Of a stretch of 64,000 bases of DNA, positions 25,026 through 33,633 are shown piece after piece (position 1 is the stretch's first letter; the number at the start of each line of letters is the position of its first letter). The DNA is taken from positions 248,001-312,000 of the forward strand of contig JAHBWE010000010.1 in the NCBI GenBank assembly GCA_019637155.1. Direction: 5' to 3'. The position numbers were made by a program, and so were the translations under genes. This DNA comes from Labilithrix sp. Its GTDB lineage: Bacteria; Myxococcota_A; Polyangia; Polyangiales; Polyangiaceae. The notes below the pieces were generated by a model that saw nothing but the letters and a program-made list of their open reading frames with translations, made no database searches and was not told the DNA's origin.

Positions 25026-25970
25026 ATGCGGTGGCGGTCGGTCCGAGCGCTCGCGGTGTGCGTCGCGTGGAGCGCGCCTGCGCTCGCGGCGCCGAACGAC
25101 GCGGAGGTCGCGCGCGAGGAGGTGAAGACGGGCTACAACCTCGCGCAGGCGGGCAAGTGCGACGAGGCGATCTCGCATTTCAAGGAGAGCCTTCGCCTCG
25201 ACCCGCGCGCGGTCACGCTCATCAACCTCGCCGACTGCGAGGAGAAGACGGGCAAGCTCGCCGACGCGATGGCGCACTGGAGCGACGCGAAGCTGAAGGC
25301 GCGCGCGGAGGGGAAGTCGGCGATCGAGCAGGAGGCCAGCGCACGCGCGGCGGCGCTCGATCCGAAGCTCCCGCGCCTCACCGTCGCGCTCGCGCGGACG
25401 GCGCCGGAGGGCACCACCGTCGAGCGCGACGGTGTGCCGCTCGGCGCCCCGTCGCTCGGCGTCGCGCTGCCGGTCGATCCGGGCGACCACGTCATCATCG
25501 TGAAGGCGGAGGGCCGCCCCGACGCGACGTTCAACGTGACGTTGCTCGAGGGAGATCGGAAGACGGTCGACGTCGACGCCGCCGCGGCGGCCACGCCGGT
25601 GGCGCCGGCCGGTCCGGCGAAGAAGGAGGAGAAGGGCGGGGGAGGGGGCATGAGCCCGCTCGTGCCGATCGGCTTCGGGCTCGCGATCGGGGGCGTCGCG
25701 GTCGGGGCGATCGGCGGCGTCATCGCGCTCGGGAAGGGCTCGGACGCGGAGAAGGCCTGCCCGAACAAGGCGTGCCCGACGCAGGAGGCGCTCGACGAGG
25801 TCAACGCGGGCAAGACCTGGCGCACGATCGCGACGATCGGCTTCATCGCGGGCGGCGTCGGCGCGGCGGTGGGCGTGGTGGGCCTCATCATCGGCGGGGG
25901 AAAGAAGGCGGAGCCGAAGGTCGAAGTCGGCTTCGGTCCTGGCAACCTCGCCTTGCGGGGCCGGTTCTAG
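25026..25970 (+). CDS. Signal-peptide TPR protein with two C-terminal transmembrane helices
   Basis: This 314-residue protein has a signal peptide (VRALAVCVAWSAPALA), a TPR-like pair (GYNLAQAGKCDEAISHFKESL and INLADCEEKTGKLADAMAHW), a PEGA-like beta segment (GTTVERDGVPLGAPSLG... DPGDHVIIVKAEGRP), a Gly/Lys linker and two C-terminal helices (MSPLVPIGFGLAIGGVAVG and IGFIAGGVGAAVGVVGLI). The final VEVGFGPGNLALRGRF is nearly the same as in the gene at 27002. An ATG three codons upstream (25017) is an alternative start. It lies 17 bases after the kinase gene and probably shares its transcript. Confidence 0.82.
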   Translation: MRWRSVRALAVCVAWSAPALAAPNDAEVAREEVKTGYNLAQAGKCDEAISHFKESLRLDPRAVTLINLADCEEKTGKLADAMAHWSDAKLKARAEGKSAIEQEASARAAALDPKLPRLTVALARTAPEGTTVERDGVPLGAPSLGVALPVDPGDHVIIVKAEGRPDATFNVTLLEGDRKTVDVDAAAAATPVAPAGPAKKEEKGGGGGMSPLVPIGFGLAIGGVAVGAIGGVIALGKGSDAEKACPNKACPTQEALDEVNAGKTWRTIATIGFIAGGVGAAVGVVGLIIGGGKKAEPKVEVGFGPGNLALRGRF

Positions 25971-25988
25971 CCGGTACGATGAAGGAAG

Positions 25989-26969
25989 ATGCGCGCCCGT
26001 CTCCGTCCAGCGCTGGTGTCGATGCTGCCTCTGGCGGTCGCGACGTCGCTCGTCGCTGCCGCGTGCATCGTCCCGAGCCTCGACGGCGACTTCCGCGTCG
26101 ACCCAAACGCGACGGAGGCAGAGAAGGGCACGTCGACGTCGACCTCCTCCTCGAACGGCGGCGGTTCGACGTCGACGAGCAGCGGCGACGGCACCACGAG
26201 CAGCACGAGCTCGACGAGCTCCACGGGCGGTTCGGGCGACGGCGGTTCGAGCGGCGACGCGAAGGCCGACGCACCGGTCGGGCCGACGAAGTTCTGTGAC
26301 GCATTCAAGACGGCGCTCTTCTGCTCCGACTTCACGGAGCCGCCGAACCCTGTCGGGGCGGGACGCTGGGCGATCGAACAGCTCGGAGCGCCACAGGGAA
26401 ATGTGACGTTCGAGGGCGCGGCCGATCAACCCTCTCGCCATGCGCATGTCGTGGTGACGCCCCACGCCCCGAACATCACCACCAACTTCCCCAGCACCGC
26501 GCTCCTCTGGACGGGCCCCAATTCGAGCACGCTCACCGTCGGTCAAACGATCACTGTCCGCATGAAGCTGAAGCTGGACACAGGGAGCAACACGTACGCG
26601 AACGTGTCGGTCATTCAGCTCACTCCGGTCGCCCTCCGCGGTCTTGCCGTTCATACCTGCACGGGCGCCACGGGCATGTGCCTCATGGAAAACGACGGCG
26701 AAGACGGGACGCAAGGCACCAAGAACGACGTCCTGACACCGGGAACGACGGTCGAGACCGAGATCTCGGTGACGAAGCGAGCGGGCGGCGTCTGGGAGAG
26801 CAAGGTCGGTCGCGCTGGGAAGGTCCTGAATCAGCGTGCAACGGGCGGGCTTCCCAATGATGCGGCCGGCGTTATCAAGGTGCTGGTCGGTGGCGCGAAC
26901 ACCGGCGGCAACGGAAGCAAGACAGGCGTAGAGATCGATGACGTGGTCGTGACGATTACGGGTCCGTGA
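25989..26969 (+). CDS. Lipoprotein of the FCxDF family, member 1
   Basis: This 326-residue lipoprotein has a signal with lipobox VAAAC (Cys about residue 26), then about 60 residues of Ser/Thr/Gly-rich linker. The folded part starts with CDAFKTALFCSDF and ends with IDDVVVTITGP; between them is mostly beta-strand sequence with a Cys pair (HTCTGATGMC). The same start and end motifs are found in the three lipoproteins at 27967, 28929 and 29972. The arrangement suggests a lectin-like beta-sandwich, but that is inference. It sits between two paralogous TPR genes. Confidence 0.75.
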   Translation: MRARLRPALVSMLPLAVATSLVAAACIVPSLDGDFRVDPNATEAEKGTSTSTSSSNGGGSTSTSSGDGTTSSTSSTSSTGGSGDGGSSGDAKADAPVGPTKFCDAFKTALFCSDFTEPPNPVGAGRWAIEQLGAPQGNVTFEGAADQPSRHAHVVVTPHAPNITTNFPSTALLWTGPNSSTLTVGQTITVRMKLKLDTGSNTYANVSVIQLTPVALRGLAVHTCTGATGMCLMENDGEDGTQGTKNDVLTPGTTVETEISVTKRAGGVWESKVGRAGKVLNQRATGGLPNDAAGVIKVLVGGANTGGNGSKTGVEIDDVVVTITGP

Positions 26970-27001
26970 TCTCCGGCCCGGAACCGGGCTACCATCCACC
27001 C

Positions 27002-27967
27002 ATGCGCTTTCTTCGCGTCTGCGCGTTCGGGCTCGCTGCGCTCTTCTGGCAAGTGACGGCGGCGGCCGCGCCGCCGCAACCGGCCGGGCCGATCGATCCT
27101 GCGGGTGCGCGGGAGCAGCTGAAGATCGGCTACGGCCTCGCGCAGGAAGGGAAGTGCGCCGAGGCGCTGCCGCATCTCCTCGAGAGCCTTCGTCTCGACG
27201 CGCGCGCGATTACGCTCCTCAACCTCGCCGACTGCGAGGAGAAGACGGGCAAGCTCACCGACGCGCTGGTCCACTGGGCCGACGCACGAGCCCGCGCCGC
27301 GGCGGAGGGGCAGCGACCGATCGAAGAAGAGGCCTCCGCGCGCGCCGCGGCGCTCGAGCCGAAGATGCCGCGTCTCACGATCGTCCTCGCGAGCACCGCG
27401 CCTCCCGACGCGACGGTGGAGCGAGACGGCATCGCGCTCGGCTCGCCGTCGCTCGGCGTGCCGCTGCCGCTCGACCCGGGCCCCCACACCATCACGGTGA
27501 AGGCGCGCGGCCATGAGCCCGCGAGCAAGGAGGTCACGCTCGCGGAAGGCGAGAAGCAGACGATCGAGGTCGAGGCCGGGCCCGCGCTGGCGACGCCGCC
27601 CCCGCCCCCTCCGCCCAAGCTTCCGGTCGAGGAGACCAAGAGCGGAGGAATGAGCCCGCTCGTCCCGATCGGCTTCGGCGTCGGCGCGGTCGGCATCATC
27701 GCCGGCACGATCACGGGGCTCATGACGCTCAGCCGCGCGAGCGAGATCAACGACGCGTGCCCGAACAAGCAATGCCGCGACTCGGCCGATCGCGACAACG
27801 CCGAGTCGGCGCAGTCGCTCGGAACGGTATCGACCGTCGCCTTCATTGTCGGCGGCGTCGGCGCTGCAGTCGGCGTCGTGGGGCTCCTCACCGGCGGCAA
27901 GAAGACGGAGCCGAAGGTCGACGTCGGGTTTGGGCCGACGAACCTCGTGCTGCGAGGGCGCTTCTGA
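27002..27967 (+). CDS. Signal-peptide TPR protein, paralogue of the gene at 25026
   Basis: This 321-residue protein shares the full plan of the gene at 25026: signal peptide (cleavage near AAAAP), TPR pair (GYGLAQEGKCAEALPHLLESL, LNLADCEEKTGKLTDALVHW), PEGA-like segment (DATVERDGIALGSPSLG), Pro-rich linker, helices MSPLVPIGFGVGAVGIIAG and VAFIVGGVGAAVGVVGLL, and the tail VDVGFGPTNLVLRGRF. Similarity at protein level is high enough to indicate a tandem duplication. Its stop shares one base with the next lipoprotein's ATG (TGATG), so the TPR and lipoprotein are probably made in step. Confidence 0.82.
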   Translation: MRFLRVCAFGLAALFWQVTAAAAPPQPAGPIDPAGAREQLKIGYGLAQEGKCAEALPHLLESLRLDARAITLLNLADCEEKTGKLTDALVHWADARARAAAEGQRPIEEEASARAAALEPKMPRLTIVLASTAPPDATVERDGIALGSPSLGVPLPLDPGPHTITVKARGHEPASKEVTLAEGEKQTIEVEAGPALATPPPPPPPKLPVEETKSGGMSPLVPIGFGVGAVGIIAGTITGLMTLSRASEINDACPNKQCRDSADRDNAESAQSLGTVSTVAFIVGGVGAAVGVVGLLTGGKKTEPKVDVGFGPTNLVLRGRF

Positions 27968-28932
27968 TGCGCGCTCGACGCTTCCTCGGCCTCGCCACGC
28001 TGGGGCTCCTCCTCGGGGCCGCAGCGTGCACGGCCATCGCAGGCATCGACGGCGACTACCTCGTCGTCCCCGACGGCGGACGCGAGGATGACGGAAGCAC
28101 GACGAGCAGCACGAGCACGTCGAGTACCAGCTCAAGCAGTGGGGACGTACCCGATGGCTCGACGTCAGACGTCGCTGACACGGGGATCGTCGACACCGGC
28201 CCGCCCGCGTTCGATGCGTCGCTGCCGATCGAGTTCGAAGGAGGGAACAACAACTGCGACACGACAACGTCTGGACAGCAGTTCTGTTGGGACTTCAACG
28301 GGGCCGATGACAATGTGCCGCCGCGTTTCGGATTCAACCGCAGCATCAGGAGCGGCTCGTGGCTCCTCGAGGTTCGTGATGGTGGGCCGCTCCCGGAGGC
28401 GGCCTACCTTCACGCTGCCATAACGGGTACGGGGCCGAACCGAAACGCGGGTCTCGCGTGGCGTCAGTGGGCGGACGACAACGATACGACACCGCTCCCC
28501 GTCGCGCCCGGTGAGAGTCTCGAGCTCAGGTTCACGCTGACGATCAAGCAGGCGACGGCCATGGGCCTCGTCGGTGTAATTCGCATGGACGACGAATACA
28601 TCGCCCTCGGCGTCCTTCCGGCTGCAGACTGTCCGGGCGATGAACCGTGCCTCGCGACGGTGACCCCGGGGCGGACGGACGTGGTCTACGCGACGAGGTT
28701 CAGAGTCGGTGGGAAATACCGCGTTCGCATCTTTGCGCGGCGTCCAAACGCGGGGACCTGGGGCGGGGAGGTGATCGTAGGGGGCCGGACGCTCGGCACG
28801 CGTGCGGACGGTATCTTCAGAGCTGGTGACGCCGCGGTGCAGCAGCTCGAGTTCGGCGTGCTCGAAGCCGGCGCAACGGGCGAGACCGCCGTCGACATCG
28901 ACGACATCCGACTGGTTCGCTTCGCGCCATGA
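27967..28932 (+). CDS. Lipoprotein of the FCxDF family, member 2
   Basis: This 321-residue lipoprotein has lipobox GAAAC (Cys about residue 19) and a Ser/Thr-rich then Asp-rich linker. The folded part begins CDTTTSGQQFCWDFNG, has the run DCPGDEPCLATVTPGRTDVV and ends IDDIRLVRFAP. It is closely similar to the next gene over about 250 residues. It is coupled by overlaps to both neighbours, TGATG upstream and ATGA downstream. The mature part looks all-beta and disulfide-linked. Its ligand or role is unknown. Confidence 0.8.
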   Translation: MRARRFLGLATLGLLLGAAACTAIAGIDGDYLVVPDGGREDDGSTTSSTSTSSTSSSSGDVPDGSTSDVADTGIVDTGPPAFDASLPIEFEGGNNNCDTTTSGQQFCWDFNGADDNVPPRFGFNRSIRSGSWLLEVRDGGPLPEAAYLHAAITGTGPNRNAGLAWRQWADDNDTTPLPVAPGESLELRFTLTIKQATAMGLVGVIRMDDEYIALGVLPAADCPGDEPCLATVTPGRTDVVYATRFRVGGKYRVRIFARRPNAGTWGGEVIVGGRTLGTRADGIFRAGDAAVQQLEFGVLEAGATGETAVDIDDIRLVRFAP

Positions 28933-29909
28933 ACGCATGCGCCCGTCGTGCGCAACGCGTCGCGCTGGCGGCGGGCGTCTTGATTGGTCCGCTCTTCATC
29001 GCGGTGGCATGCAGTAACGAGTACGCGGAGGAGCCGCCCTCACCGGACGCGGACGCCGACCTCCCCATGGAGGGCTCCCCGAACGACGCCGCCGACGACG
29101 TGAGCGACTCTACGGACACGGGCACGATCGACAGCGCGGACGTCACGGACACGGGTGTGCTCGACACCGGTGCCCCGGCCTTCGACGCGTCGCTGCCGGT
29201 CGAGCTCGACGGCGGCACCAACTGCAAGACAGGAGTGGCCGGGCAGCAGTTCTGCTGGGATTTCAATGACCCCGCTGACCTCGGCAGGCCGAACTTCGGA
29301 TTCAACCTGAAGCTCACCAGCGGTTCGCACTTTCTCGACGTCAAGGTCGATGCGTCTTCCCCGAACCCGGAGGGATACCTCCAGGCGACCGTGACGGGTA
29401 TGGGGGCGAACCGAAGCGCAGGGATCGCATGGCACCAATGGGCGGCGGGCAGCGATACGACACCGCTTCCCGTTGCACCTGGCGAAAGCCTCGAGCTCAG
29501 GTTCTCCCTGACGATCAGGACAGCGGCGGCGAAGGGCCTCGTCGGCGTCCTTCGCATGGCCAACGAGTATCTCGCCCTCGGCGTCCTTCCGGCCGCGGAT
29601 TGTCCGGGCGAAGAGCCTTGTCTCGCGACGGTGACGCCGGGCAGGGCAGATGTCGTCTACGCGACGAGGTTCAAAGTGGGCGGGAGATACCGCGTTCGCA
29701 TCGTTGCGCGGCGCCCGCTGTCGGATGCGGAGACATGGAGCGGGGAGGTCGTGGTCGGGGACCGGACCCTCGGCACGCGTGAGGATGGCATCTTCAGAGC
29801 CGGTGCCCCCACCGTGCAGCAGCTCGAGTTCGGCGTGCTCGAGGCTGGCACGACCGGAGAGACCGCCGTCGACATCGACGACATCCGACTTGTTCGCTTC
29901 GTGCCATGA
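28929..29909 (+). CDS. Lipoprotein of the FCxDF family, member 3
   Basis: This 326-residue lipoprotein has lipobox AVAC (Cys about residue 28) and an unusually acidic linker with many Asp/Ser/Thr residues. From CKTGVAGQQFCWDFND to the end (IDDIRLVRFVP) it follows the preceding gene closely, for example DCPGEEPCLATVTPGR and GRYRVRIVARRP. The linkers differ far more than the folded parts, as expected after duplication. The two genes overlap by ATGA. Codon choice is a little less GC-biased than in the neighbouring housekeeping genes. Confidence 0.8.
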   Translation: MNACARRAQRVALAAGVLIGPLFIAVACSNEYAEEPPSPDADADLPMEGSPNDAADDVSDSTDTGTIDSADVTDTGVLDTGAPAFDASLPVELDGGTNCKTGVAGQQFCWDFNDPADLGRPNFGFNLKLTSGSHFLDVKVDASSPNPEGYLQATVTGMGANRSAGIAWHQWAAGSDTTPLPVAPGESLELRFSLTIRTAAAKGLVGVLRMANEYLALGVLPAADCPGEEPCLATVTPGRADVVYATRFKVGGRYRVRIVARRPLSDAETWSGEVVVGDRTLGTREDGIFRAGAPTVQQLEFGVLEAGTTGETAVDIDDIRLVRFVP

Positions 29910-29971
29910 GCATGTCCGAGTTTCGATGACATCACGCTGACGGTCGATGACGTTGGAGATACGATCCAGCC

Positions 29972-30919
29972 ATGCGTCGTCCTGCGCGTTCCTTGGTCTT
30001 GCGGTTTGGATGGGTCGTGGTCCCCGTTGCGGTTGCGTCGTTCTCGTTCGTGGCGGCTTGTGGGGAGGAGGATGATGCGGTGGCGCCGGCGCGGGATGCG
30101 GGGCCCGATACGCGGAAGCCGCCGGAGAAGCTGCCGCCGCCGAGCAATCCGACGGGGCCCGATGACTCCGGCGCGGTGGATCCAAAGACGCTCTATCCAC
30201 CCGCGTGGAACCGGGAGGACAACCCGCGGGATGCGTCGCTCGATGTTGCCTCGGAGCGGTATTGCGATGGGCTGGGGACGGCGTGGGAGTTTTGTTGGGA
30301 CTTCACGGACGAAGCCACCGCGATCAGCGGGTGGAACGAGGTCTTCGACGCCGGCGGCACCCACGAGCAGTTCCTCGGCGGCGGGCCCCCCGCGCGACAG
30401 CGCGCGCTGCGCTCGACCGTGCTTCGTAGCGCCGGGGACGGGCCGCACAAGGTCGCGCTCCGCTACCTCATCACCGGGCTCGCCGACAACACGCAGGGCT
30501 TCACCCTCAGCTTCTCGTTCCACGTGCCGCTCGTCGAGACCTACGCCGTCATCGGCGCGATGGCGCTCGGCAACGACGTCCACGGCCTCGCCGTCTACCC
30601 GACCGGCTGCGTCGCGCCGCCTTGCCTCGGCGAGAGCACCCACGGACCGCCGCCGCAGCCCGACGTCGTGAACCGGCGGCCCTTCGATCAGAACGCGTGG
30701 TACCGCGCCGCGATCCAGTACGTCCCGAAGCTCGTCGGCGGGAAGGTGACCTGGGGCGCCACCATCACCGTGGGCGGCGTCGTCGTCGGCACGCGCGAGG
30801 CCGACGCGTTCCCCGCCGCCGACGTCTACCCCTCCGCCGCGAACCTCTTCGTCGGCGTCTTCGATACCCAGACCGCCGGCAACACCCAGGTCGAGCTCGA
30901 CGACATCCTCGTCGAGTAG
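29972..30919 (+). CDS. Lipoprotein of the FCxDF family, member 4 (divergent)
   Basis: This 315-residue lipoprotein has lipobox VAAC (Cys about residue 30) and a Pro/Asp linker. The folded part opens with YCDGLGTAWEFCWDFTD and ends with VELDDILVE, matching the other three by motif though the middle is diverged (Cys pair in PTGCVAPPCLG). It lies 62 bases after the third member, so it may have its own promoter. The final codon and stop fall within a 7-base tandem repeat. Presumably surface or periplasmic. Confidence 0.78.
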   Translation: MRRPARSLVLRFGWVVVPVAVASFSFVAACGEEDDAVAPARDAGPDTRKPPEKLPPPSNPTGPDDSGAVDPKTLYPPAWNREDNPRDASLDVASERYCDGLGTAWEFCWDFTDEATAISGWNEVFDAGGTHEQFLGGGPPARQRALRSTVLRSAGDGPHKVALRYLITGLADNTQGFTLSFSFHVPLVETYAVIGAMALGNDVHGLAVYPTGCVAPPCLGESTHGPPPQPDVVNRRPFDQNAWYRAAIQYVPKLVGGKVTWGATITVGGVVVGTREADAFPAADVYPSAANLFVGVFDTQTAGNTQVELDDILVE

Positions 30920-30940
30920 CGAGTAGCGAGTAGCGAGTAA
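30914..30940. repeat. 7-base tandem repeat over a stop codon
   Basis: The unit GAGTAGC is repeated three times from 30914 and followed by a partial fourth copy (GAGTAA). The first copy supplies the last Glu codon and the TAG stop of the lipoprotein gene. Because seven is not a multiple of three, each copy would place a stop in a different frame, closing all three frames after the gene. Confidence 0.8.
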
Positions 30941-30949
30941 GCCCGTCGC

Positions 30950-31525
30950 TCAGGCGCCGTGCTTCGCGACGAGGGCCTTGGCGCGTTCGACGAAGGCGGC
31001 CATGTGGTGGCGCTCGAAGTCGGTCCAGGTCGTGAGGGAGCGTGTATCATGCACGCGATCGAGGAAGACCTTGCCGTCGAGGTGGTCGCACTCGTGCTGG
31101 AAGGTGCCCGCGGTGAGGCCCTTCACCTCGAAGGCGAGGTCGTTGCCGTGGCGATCCCACGCCTTCACGTGCACGCCGGTGTACCGCTTCACCTCGCCGC
31201 GGAGGTTCGGGACCGAGAGGCAGCCCTCGTAGTTCAGGAACTGCTCGTCCGTCGTCGGCGTGAGGACCGGGTTCACCAGGATCGTGAGCGGGTAGTTCGG
31301 CTTGTACGGGTAACGCGGGTTCTTGTTGATCTCGATCGCCGTGATGCGGATCGGCTCGTACACCTGGTTCGCCGCCAGGCCCGCGCCCGCGGCGTCGCGC
31401 ATCGTCTCGACGAGGTCGTCGATGAAGCGCTGCACCCGCTCCGAGGCGAGCTCCTCCTTCGTCACCGCGCGCGCGACCTCGCGCAGCACCGGGTGTCCGA
31501 TCGTCGCGATCTTGCGGATGGCCAT
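30950..31525 (-). CDS. def: Peptide deformylase
   Basis: This 191-residue protein has all three deformylase motifs: GAGLAANQV (residues 47-55), EGCLSVP with metal ligand Cys102, and QHECDHLDG with His144, Glu145 and His148. It removes the formyl group from nascent proteins in the cytoplasm. The length is normal. It follows a small coiled-coil membrane protein gene by nine bases on the same strand, so both may come from the promoter region shared with nuoA. No fmt gene is adjacent. Confidence 0.95.
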   Translation of the reverse strand: MAIRKIATIGHPVLREVARAVTKEELASERVQRFIDDLVETMRDAAGAGLAANQVYEPIRITAIEINKNPRYPYKPNYPLTILVNPVLTPTTDEQFLNYEGCLSVPNLRGEVKRYTGVHVKAWDRHGNDLAFEVKGLTAGTFQHECDHLDGKVFLDRVHDTRSLTTWTDFERHHMAAFVERAKALVAKHGA

Positions 31526-31534
31526 GCGCGTGCC

Positions 31535-31990
31535 TCAGCGCGGCGCGCGCTCGGGGTGGATGCAATGCATCTTGTAGTGCTTCACGTCGTGCTCGTCGTA
31601 CCAGAACGGCGGCGAGCAGCTGTCCGCCGTCGCGGCGCTCGTCGTGACCGGGACCGCGAGCGTCGGCGCCGGCGTGATCTTCGGCGACGTCACCGCGATG
31701 CGCGGGAGCGGCGCCGTGCGGCAGCGCGACGGCCGCGAGGCCCGCGCCATCACCATCGTCCCCGCGAGGAGGAGGCCGACGGCGACCACTACCGCCGCCC
31801 GCGCCGCCCCGTGCCGGTCGGTCCGGACCGTCGTCGCGTCGCGCGCGCTCCGCGGGTGGGGGGCCCCGCCGTGCTCGCGCATCCGCGCGATCTCCGCACG
31901 AAGTTGCTGGTTTTCCTCCTCCAGCCGGGCCGCGCGCTCGAACGCAGCCCCGGCTTCGTCGCGGAAAAGGCGCTCCGGCGGCTCGGCCAT
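31535..31990 (-). CDS. Small coiled-coil membrane protein
   Basis: This 151-residue protein has an Arg/Glu-rich heptad region (about residues 10-40, including RAARLEEENQQLRAEIARMR) that looks like a coiled coil, then one transmembrane helix (AAVVVAVGLLLAGTMVMA, about 65-82), and a Pro/Thr-rich outer part with two Cys (DSCSPPFWYDEHD, KMHCIH). The N-terminus would be cytoplasmic. It is divergent from nuoA. No known family is recognised. Expressed with def, but no functional link is evident. Confidence 0.65.
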   Translation of the reverse strand: MAEPPERLFRDEAGAAFERAARLEEENQQLRAEIARMREHGGAPHPRSARDATTVRTDRHGAARAAVVVAVGLLLAGTMVMARASRPSRCRTAPLPRIAVTSPKITPAPTLAVPVTTSAATADSCSPPFWYDEHDVKHYKMHCIHPERAPR

Positions 31991-32086
31991 ACCCCATAGC
32001 GTACGCCCGCAATTCTTTCGCGCAAGCTGGCGAAAGGCTTGGCTGACATTGACCCGCGCCCAGAGTTGAGAGAGAAGGGAGGCCCG

Positions 32087-32449
32087 ATGATCGCCACCTA
32101 CCTGCCGATGTTCATGATGATCGCGGTCGCGGTCATCCTGGCGGCTCTCTTCTTCACGGGCGCGACCTTCCTCGGCGGCAAGCTCGACAAGACGCCCGAG
32201 AAGATGAAGCCGTTCGAGTGCGGCTCGGAGAGCTCCGGCGGCAATCACCTCAAGCTCTCGGTCAAATTCTACCTGACCGCCATCCTCTTCGTCGTCTTCG
32301 ACATCGAGGCGGTCTTCATCTACCCGTGGGCGGTTCAGTTCAAATCGCTCGGCTGGATCGGGCTCGCGTCGATGTTCGGCTTCCTCGCCGTCGTCATCGT
32401 CGCGCTCGTGTACGTCGTTCGGAAAGGAGCTCTCGAATGGGAGAGCTGA
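32087..32449 (+). CDS. nuoA: NADH-quinone oxidoreductase subunit A
   Basis: This 120-residue membrane protein has three helices and the NuoA signatures KMKPFECGSES, KFYLTAILFVVFDIEAVF and the closing FLAVVIVALVYVVRKGALEW. NuoA is part of the membrane arm of complex I, next to the quinone site. The ATG at 32087 has AAGGGAGG at 32075-32082 before it; an earlier in-frame ATG lacks this and would add a non-conserved head. It starts nuoABCD, all overlapping or nearly touching. Confidence 0.95.
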   Translation: MIATYLPMFMMIAVAVILAALFFTGATFLGGKLDKTPEKMKPFECGSESSGGNHLKLSVKFYLTAILFVVFDIEAVFIYPWAVQFKSLGWIGLASMFGFLAVVIVALVYVVRKGALEWES

Positions 32450-33051
32450 AGAGCCCCGGCGCTGCGGCGGAGGGGACGAGCAAGATCACGATCGAGGGCG
32501 GCGCGAGCGGCACCTCCGGCTTCGCGACGACCAAGCTCGACGCGCTCCTCGCGTGGGCGCGCAAGTGGTCGCTCTTCAAGTACCCCTTCGTCACCGCCTG
32601 CTGCGGGATGGAGTTCATGGCGCTCACGAGCCCGCGCTTCGACGGCTCCGCCCGCTTCGGCGCCGAGGCCCCGCGCTTCTCGCCGCGCCAGAGCGATCTG
32701 CTCTGGGTCGTCGGCACCATCTCGCAGCGCCAGGCGCCGGTGCTCAAGCGCATCTACGAGCAGATGATGGAGCCCAAGTGGGTCCTCGCGTTCGGCACCT
32801 GTGCGAGCTGCGGCGGCTTCTACGACAACTACACGACCGTGCCCGGGATCGACAAAATCATCCCGTGCGACGTCTACGTCCCGGGCTGCCCGCCGCGCCC
32901 CGAGGCCGTGCTCGACGGCCTGATCCTGCTCCAGGACAAGATCACGAAGAACGCGACCGGCGACCGCCGGCCCGGCATCGTCAAGCCGCGTGAAGACCCC
33001 ATCCGCGACCTCGTGAAGCTGCGTCGCAAAGACAAGGAAGACAACGCATGA
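32437..33051 (+). CDS. nuoB: NADH-quinone oxidoreductase subunit B
   Basis: This 204-residue protein carries the N2 iron-sulfur cluster of complex I, which passes electrons to quinone. The paired Cys in TACCGMEFMAL and the further ligands in GTCASCGG and YVPGCPPRPEA are all present. The first ~35 residues are a low-complexity extension compared with short NuoB forms. The gene overlaps nuoA by 13 bases, with AAAGGAG at 32422-32428 inside nuoA as its ribosome site. It overlaps nuoC by ATGA. Confidence 0.96.
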   Translation: MGELKSPGAAAEGTSKITIEGGASGTSGFATTKLDALLAWARKWSLFKYPFVTACCGMEFMALTSPRFDGSARFGAEAPRFSPRQSDLLWVVGTISQRQAPVLKRIYEQMMEPKWVLAFGTCASCGGFYDNYTTVPGIDKIIPCDVYVPGCPPRPEAVLDGLILLQDKITKNATGDRRPGIVKPREDPIRDLVKLRRKDKEDNA

Positions 33052-33632
33052 GCGTCCGCGCGCTCGAGGCGCTGAAGAACCGGTTCGGCGACGTCGTGGT
33101 CGAGACCCACTCCGACTGGGGCGACGACACCGCAGTCGTGAAGGCCGAGAGCTGGAAGGAGGTCTGCCGCTTCCTCCGCGACGATCCTTCGATGGCCTTC
33201 GACATGCCGGTCGACCTCTGCGCGGTGGACTTCCCCGAGCGCAGCCCGCGCTTCGAGATCGTCCTCCACCTCTACTCGGTCGGGAAGCGCCAGCGCCTCC
33301 GGCTGAAGGCCCGCGTCGGCGACGCGGAGGGAGACGACGCGGCGATCGACTCCGTCACCGACGTCTGGGTCGGCGTGAACTGGTACGAGCGCGAGACCTA
33401 CGATCTGATGGGGATCCAGTTCAAGGGTCACCCCGACCTCCGGCGCATCCTCATGTACCCGGAGTTCGAGGGGCACCCGCTCCGCAAGGACTACCCCGCG
33501 AACAAGACGCAGCCGCTCGTCCCGTACCGCACGGAGGAAGAGGCCGGCCTCACGCTCGACAAGCAAGCGCCGTTCGGCATCGACGAGGGCATGCCCTTCG
33601 GTCGCCGGACCTTCGACGAGAGGGACAACTGA
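33048..33632 (+). CDS. nuoC: NADH-quinone oxidoreductase subunit C
   Basis: This 194-residue protein belongs to the 30-kDa subunit family in the peripheral arm of complex I. The conserved region is visible as SVTDVWVGVNWYERETYDLMGI, then GHPDLRRILMYPEFEGHPLRKDYP. It is separate from NuoD, unlike the fused NuoCD of enterobacteria. It starts within the stop of nuoB (ATGA) and ends one base before the nuoD start, so translational coupling is expected. Confidence 0.95.
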   Translation: MSVRALEALKNRFGDVVVETHSDWGDDTAVVKAESWKEVCRFLRDDPSMAFDMPVDLCAVDFPERSPRFEIVLHLYSVGKRQRLRLKARVGDAEGDDAAIDSVTDVWVGVNWYERETYDLMGIQFKGHPDLRRILMYPEFEGHPLRKDYPANKTQPLVPYRTEEEAGLTLDKQAPFGIDEGMPFGRRTFDERDN

Positions 33633-33633
33633 G

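Noticed and set aside
32031..32086. A possible sigma54-type promoter before nuoA (TTGGCTGACATTGAC)
   Set aside because: The GG is present but the required GC at the right spacing is not.
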